Part shown: positions 61,922 through 64,000 of the stretch, piece by piece | How the letters are laid out: every line of letters begins with the position of its first letter | How positions within the stretch are numbered: position 1 is the first letter of the stretch | Assembly (NCBI RefSeq): GCF_004102745.1 | Contig: NZ_RLII01000008.1 | Coordinates: 1 to 64,000 of the forward strand | Direction of reading: 5' to 3' | Length of the DNA: 64,000 bases | Source of the DNA: Acetivibrio mesophilus | Lineage (GTDB): Bacteria; Bacillota; Clostridia; Acetivibrionales; Acetivibrionaceae | Program-made: the position numbers and the translations under genes | Notes under the pieces: model-generated | Seen by the model: the letters and a program-made list of their open reading frames with translations, nothing else | Databases searched by the model: none | Told to the model about the DNA's origin: nothing

Positions 61922-62566
61922 ATGTCAAAAGGAAAAATTTCATTTCTACTCGTTGTTTTGTTGCTTGTGACGGCTTTTTTGCCGACAGCAGTATTGGCTG
62001 AGACAACAGAAGAGACATGGATAAAGGTTGCACCTAGAAGTGAAGATGTGTCCATTTCTGTAAAATCCGATGGCGCAGGAGAGTTTGCCGCTATTGTAAA
62101 GATTATGTTCGGAAGCTCCGGCTACAGAGTTAACTATGATGATGTTGTTACAATTGCGGAAGGCACAAAGAAAATATCTTTTGTAGGTGAGGCTGATATT
62201 CAGGCATGGACAGGTGGTTCTCCGACAGTTATGACTGAGAAAACTTTGACATATCATTTGGGTAAGCTCAGCAAGGGTGATTACTCCTTTACATTCAAAA
62301 GCTCTGACTTTAGCAAGATATATGAGTTTGAAGTACTCCCAGATGTGTACATATGCTACGGTGATATAAATGATGACGGTAAAATTAACTCAACAGATTA
62401 TACTTTAATAAGAAGATGTATCCTTGAGAGAAGATATGATGAAAGAGCAGACATAAATGTAGATGGGGTTGTGAATTCGACCGATTTGACAGTTTTTAAA
62501 AGATATTTGCTTAAAATGATAAACACTCTTCCATACCGCAAAAGTAGTGAATATATCATTTTTTGA
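61922..62566 (+). CDS. Secreted dockerin protein with one unassigned module
   Basis: A 214-residue protein: signal peptide (residues 7-25, ending LAETT), a module of about 105 residues (about 30-138) that looks beta-rich and matches no family I can name, then a complete type I dockerin (about 140-200) with two calcium loops, DINDDGKINSTD and DINVDGVVNSTD. The Ser-Thr pairs suit scaffoldin cohesins of the C. thermocellum type, so the protein should dock on a cellulosome. No glycoside hydrolase motif is visible. Upstream leader and signal peptide nearly match the preceding dockerin gene. Confidence 0.88.
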   Translation: MSKGKISFLLVVLLLVTAFLPTAVLAETTEETWIKVAPRSEDVSISVKSDGAGEFAAIVKIMFGSSGYRVNYDDVVTIAEGTKKISFVGEADIQAWTGGSPTVMTEKTLTYHLGKLSKGDYSFTFKSSDFSKIYEFEVLPDVYICYGDINDDGKINSTDYTLIRRCILERRYDERADINVDGVVNSTDLTVFKRYLLKMINTLPYRKSSEYIIF

Positions 62567-62596
62567 TTCGCGAAAGGGTACTTAATGGTAAAGTTT

Positions 62597-62635
62597 AAAG
62601 AGGTTGGCGAATAATTTGCCATCCTCTTTTTTATA
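62597..62635 (+). terminator. Terminator after the second dockerin gene
   Basis: AAAGAGGTTGGC, loop GAATAATTT, GCCATCCTCTTT, then TTTAT; it shares its loop with the terminator at 61522. The rest of the 62567-62775 gap carries the hprK promoter and leader region. Confidence 0.82.
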
Positions 62636-62775
62636 TCTTTTTAGCTATGTTTATTTTATTGCTATGATATAATATAATAAATTGCGGAGAGATTCTGGAC
62701 ATTGGATTCTGTCGATGTAATTTTGAAATATTGCATTAGGAAGGTATAAATATATTTGTACTTGGAGGAATAATT

Positions 62776-63711
62776 ATGTTTTCAGTTACTTTAAAAAAAA
62801 TAAAGGAAAATTTTTCGTTGGAACTAATTACAAATGATGAAGATAGGTTGGAGGATATTCTGATAACATCTACAGATGTGAACAGACCCGGGTTACAGCT
62901 GGTGGGGTATCTAGAGTATTTCGGAACTGACCGAATACAAATGATAGGGAAAGTTGAGACCAGTTATCTTGCAGGGTTGACATCGATGGAGCGCTATTCC
63001 CGCCTTGATGAGTTTTTTAGATGTGGCTTTCCTTGTATGGTGGTAGCAAGAGGACTTGAGGTTTTTCCTGAAATGCTTGAGGTATCTAAAAAATACGGTA
63101 TCCCGATTTTAAGGACGAATGATGTTACATCAAGAATATTGAGCGCGTTAATCAGCTACCTTAACGTTGAGCTTGCTCCAAGAGTTACAAAGCACGGGGT
63201 GCTTGTTGAGGTATATGGGGAAGGTATCCTGATATTGGGGGAAAGCGGTGTTGGAAAGAGTGAGACCGCCTTGGAGCTGGTGAAGAGAGGTCACAGACTT
63301 GTGGCAGATGATGTGGTGGAAATCAGAAAGGTATCCGACAAGACCCTATTTGGAACTGCTCCCGACATAATAAGACACTTCATTGAAATAAGAGGAGTTG
63401 GAATACTTGATGTTAAGAATCTTTATGGTGTGGGTTCAGTAAAGGTTACTGAAAACATAAACCTTGTTATACAGCTTGAATTCTGGAATGAAAAGAAAAA
63501 CTACGATAGGTTGGGCTTGGTCGATGAGTATACCGACATACTTGGGATTAACGTTCCGTCCCTTACGATTCCTGTAAGACCTGGTCGAAATCTTGCTATA
63601 ATCGTGGAAGTGGCAGCTATGAACAATAGGCAGAAGAATATGGGTTATAATGCTGCCAGAGCTTTAAATGACAGAGTATTAGGAGAAATAAGCAAATCGT
63701 CCGATGAGTAA
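62776..63711 (+). CDS. hprK: HPr kinase/phosphorylase
   Basis: HprK phosphorylates Ser46 of HPr in response to glycolytic metabolites and removes the phosphate when they fall, controlling carbon catabolite repression in Firmicutes. The 311-residue protein has the N-terminal regulatory domain (1-128) and the C-terminal kinase domain with the P-loop [14 protein letters not shown] (about 154-167), [10 protein letters not shown], and the signature [15 protein letters not shown] (about 207-221). ATG follows GGAGGAATAATT. The following PHP gene starts about 40 bp downstream and is probably in the same operon. Confidence 0.97.
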   Translation: MFSVTLKKIKENFSLELITNDEDRLEDILITSTDVNRPGLQLVGYLEYFGTDRIQMIGKVETSYLAGLTSMERYSRLDEFFRCGFPCMVVARGLEVFPEMLEVSKKYGIPILRTNDVTSRILSALISYLNVELAPRVTKHGVLVEVYGEGILILGESGVGKSETALELVKRGHRLVADDVVEIRKVSDKTLFGTAPDIIRHFIEIRGVGILDVKNLYGVGSVKVTENINLVIQLEFWNEKKNYDRLGLVDEYTDILGINVPSLTIPVRPGRNLAIIVEVAAMNNRQKNMGYNAARALNDRVLGEISKSSDE

Positions 63712-63751
63712 TCTACAAGATTTGATGTACAGATGAAATGGAGGAGTAGTT

Positions 63752-64000
63752 TTGAAATTTGTAGTAGATACACATACACACACCATATCCAGCGGGCATG
63801 CTTACAGTACAGTTCAGGAAATGGCCAGAGAGGCTTCTTTAAACGGCATTGAGATGTTTGTTGTAACTGACCATGGACCTGCTATGAAGGGAGCACCGTG
63901 TCTTTATCATTTCGGTAATCTCAGGGTTATACCGGAGGTGCTATATGGTGTAAAGATACTAAAGGGAGTCGAGGCAAACATAATTGATTATACAGGCGGA
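63752..64000 (+). CDS. PHP-domain phosphoesterase, 5' part only
   Basis: The first 83 codons of a PHP-family hydrolase, cut by the window end. TTG at 63752 follows GGAGGAG with 5-7 nt spacing. Metal-binding motifs visible are DTHTHT (residues 6-11), TDHGPAM (about 41-47) and LKGVEAN (about 72-78), typical of YcdX/histidinol-phosphatase-like proteins. In this clade a PHP gene commonly follows hprK. Substrate unknown. Confidence 0.88.
   Translation, partial: MKFVVDTHTHTISSGHAYSTVQEMAREASLNGIEMFVVTDHGPAMKGAPCLYHFGNLRVIPEVLYGVKILKGVEANIIDYTGG

Larger units (their letters stand above)
61706..62790 (+). repeat. Tandem duplication, unit B (dockerin gene and hprK leader)
   Basis: It starts with sequence matching the 3' end of the shorter TPR gene (CTTTTTTTGTCAGTAAATATTG at 61706, against CTTTTTTGCCAAAAAATATTG at 60919) and ends in the functional hprK start. 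It is about 300 bp longer than unit A because its dockerin gene carries an extra module. Confidence 0.8.

Overview
The window looks like a chromosomal segment of a Gram-positive, spore-forming, cellulosome-producing clostridium of the Clostridium (Acetivibrio/Hungateiclostridium) thermocellum clade. The signs are AT-rich DNA, GGAGG-type ribosome binding sites, a MinD/MinE pair beside SpoIVFA/SpoIVFB-like genes, an FMN-riboswitch riboflavin operon, HPr kinase, and two small secreted dockerin proteins whose calcium loops carry the NSTD signature. Species is inference.

Region 1 (1-15.7 kb) is mostly conserved housekeeping: minD-minE-mgsA, an UPF0180 gene, an M23 peptidase plus M50 site-2 protease pair, metF, an anchored solute-binding/OmpA fusion with a coiled-coil membrane neighbour, an iron-dependent alcohol dehydrogenase, trmB, a YjbQ-family gene, the riboswitch-controlled ribD-ribE-ribBA-ribH operon, a PilZ protein and two tRNA-Gly genes (GCC and UCC).

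Region 2 (15.75-55.1 kb) is a single-strand run of nine genes, about 39 kb, that reads as one natural-product operon. It opens with five perfectly 11-nt-spaced repeats and a sugar-phosphate cyclase resembling 2-deoxy-scyllo-inosose synthase (BtrC type). Next come a FAAL-started NRPS, a three-module NRPS, two CPBP-family membrane proteins lacking their expected catalytic histidines, a KS-carrier-C hybrid with no AT, and two NRPSs whose first adenylation domain is interrupted by a methyltransferase between core motifs a2 and a3. The last NRPS ends in an epimerisation domain and a BtrH/C39-like domain instead of a thioesterase. A B12-type radical SAM enzyme closes the operon. Hand-read specificity codes suggest acyl - D-Ser - Ile - Ser - Ser - (C2 unit) - Phe-like (methylated) - Asp - Cys-like (methylated, D). 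Three Ser adenylation domains are almost identical at the DNA level. Partial condensation domains lacking the active-site motif sit at several protein ends. I do not recognise this combination as a known pathway, and it is the best candidate for an undescribed system here.

Region 3 (55.2-62.8 kb) holds two exported stalk-domain/TPR proteins flanking a single-pass membrane protein with a possible N-terminal DNA-binding region; all three share a Gly-Asn rich motif. A tandem duplication follows, carrying two dockerin genes with promoter-side and terminator sequence and, in the first copy, a fossil of the hprK start.

Region 4 (62.8-64 kb) returns to housekeeping: hprK and the start of a PHP-domain phosphoesterase cut by the window end.
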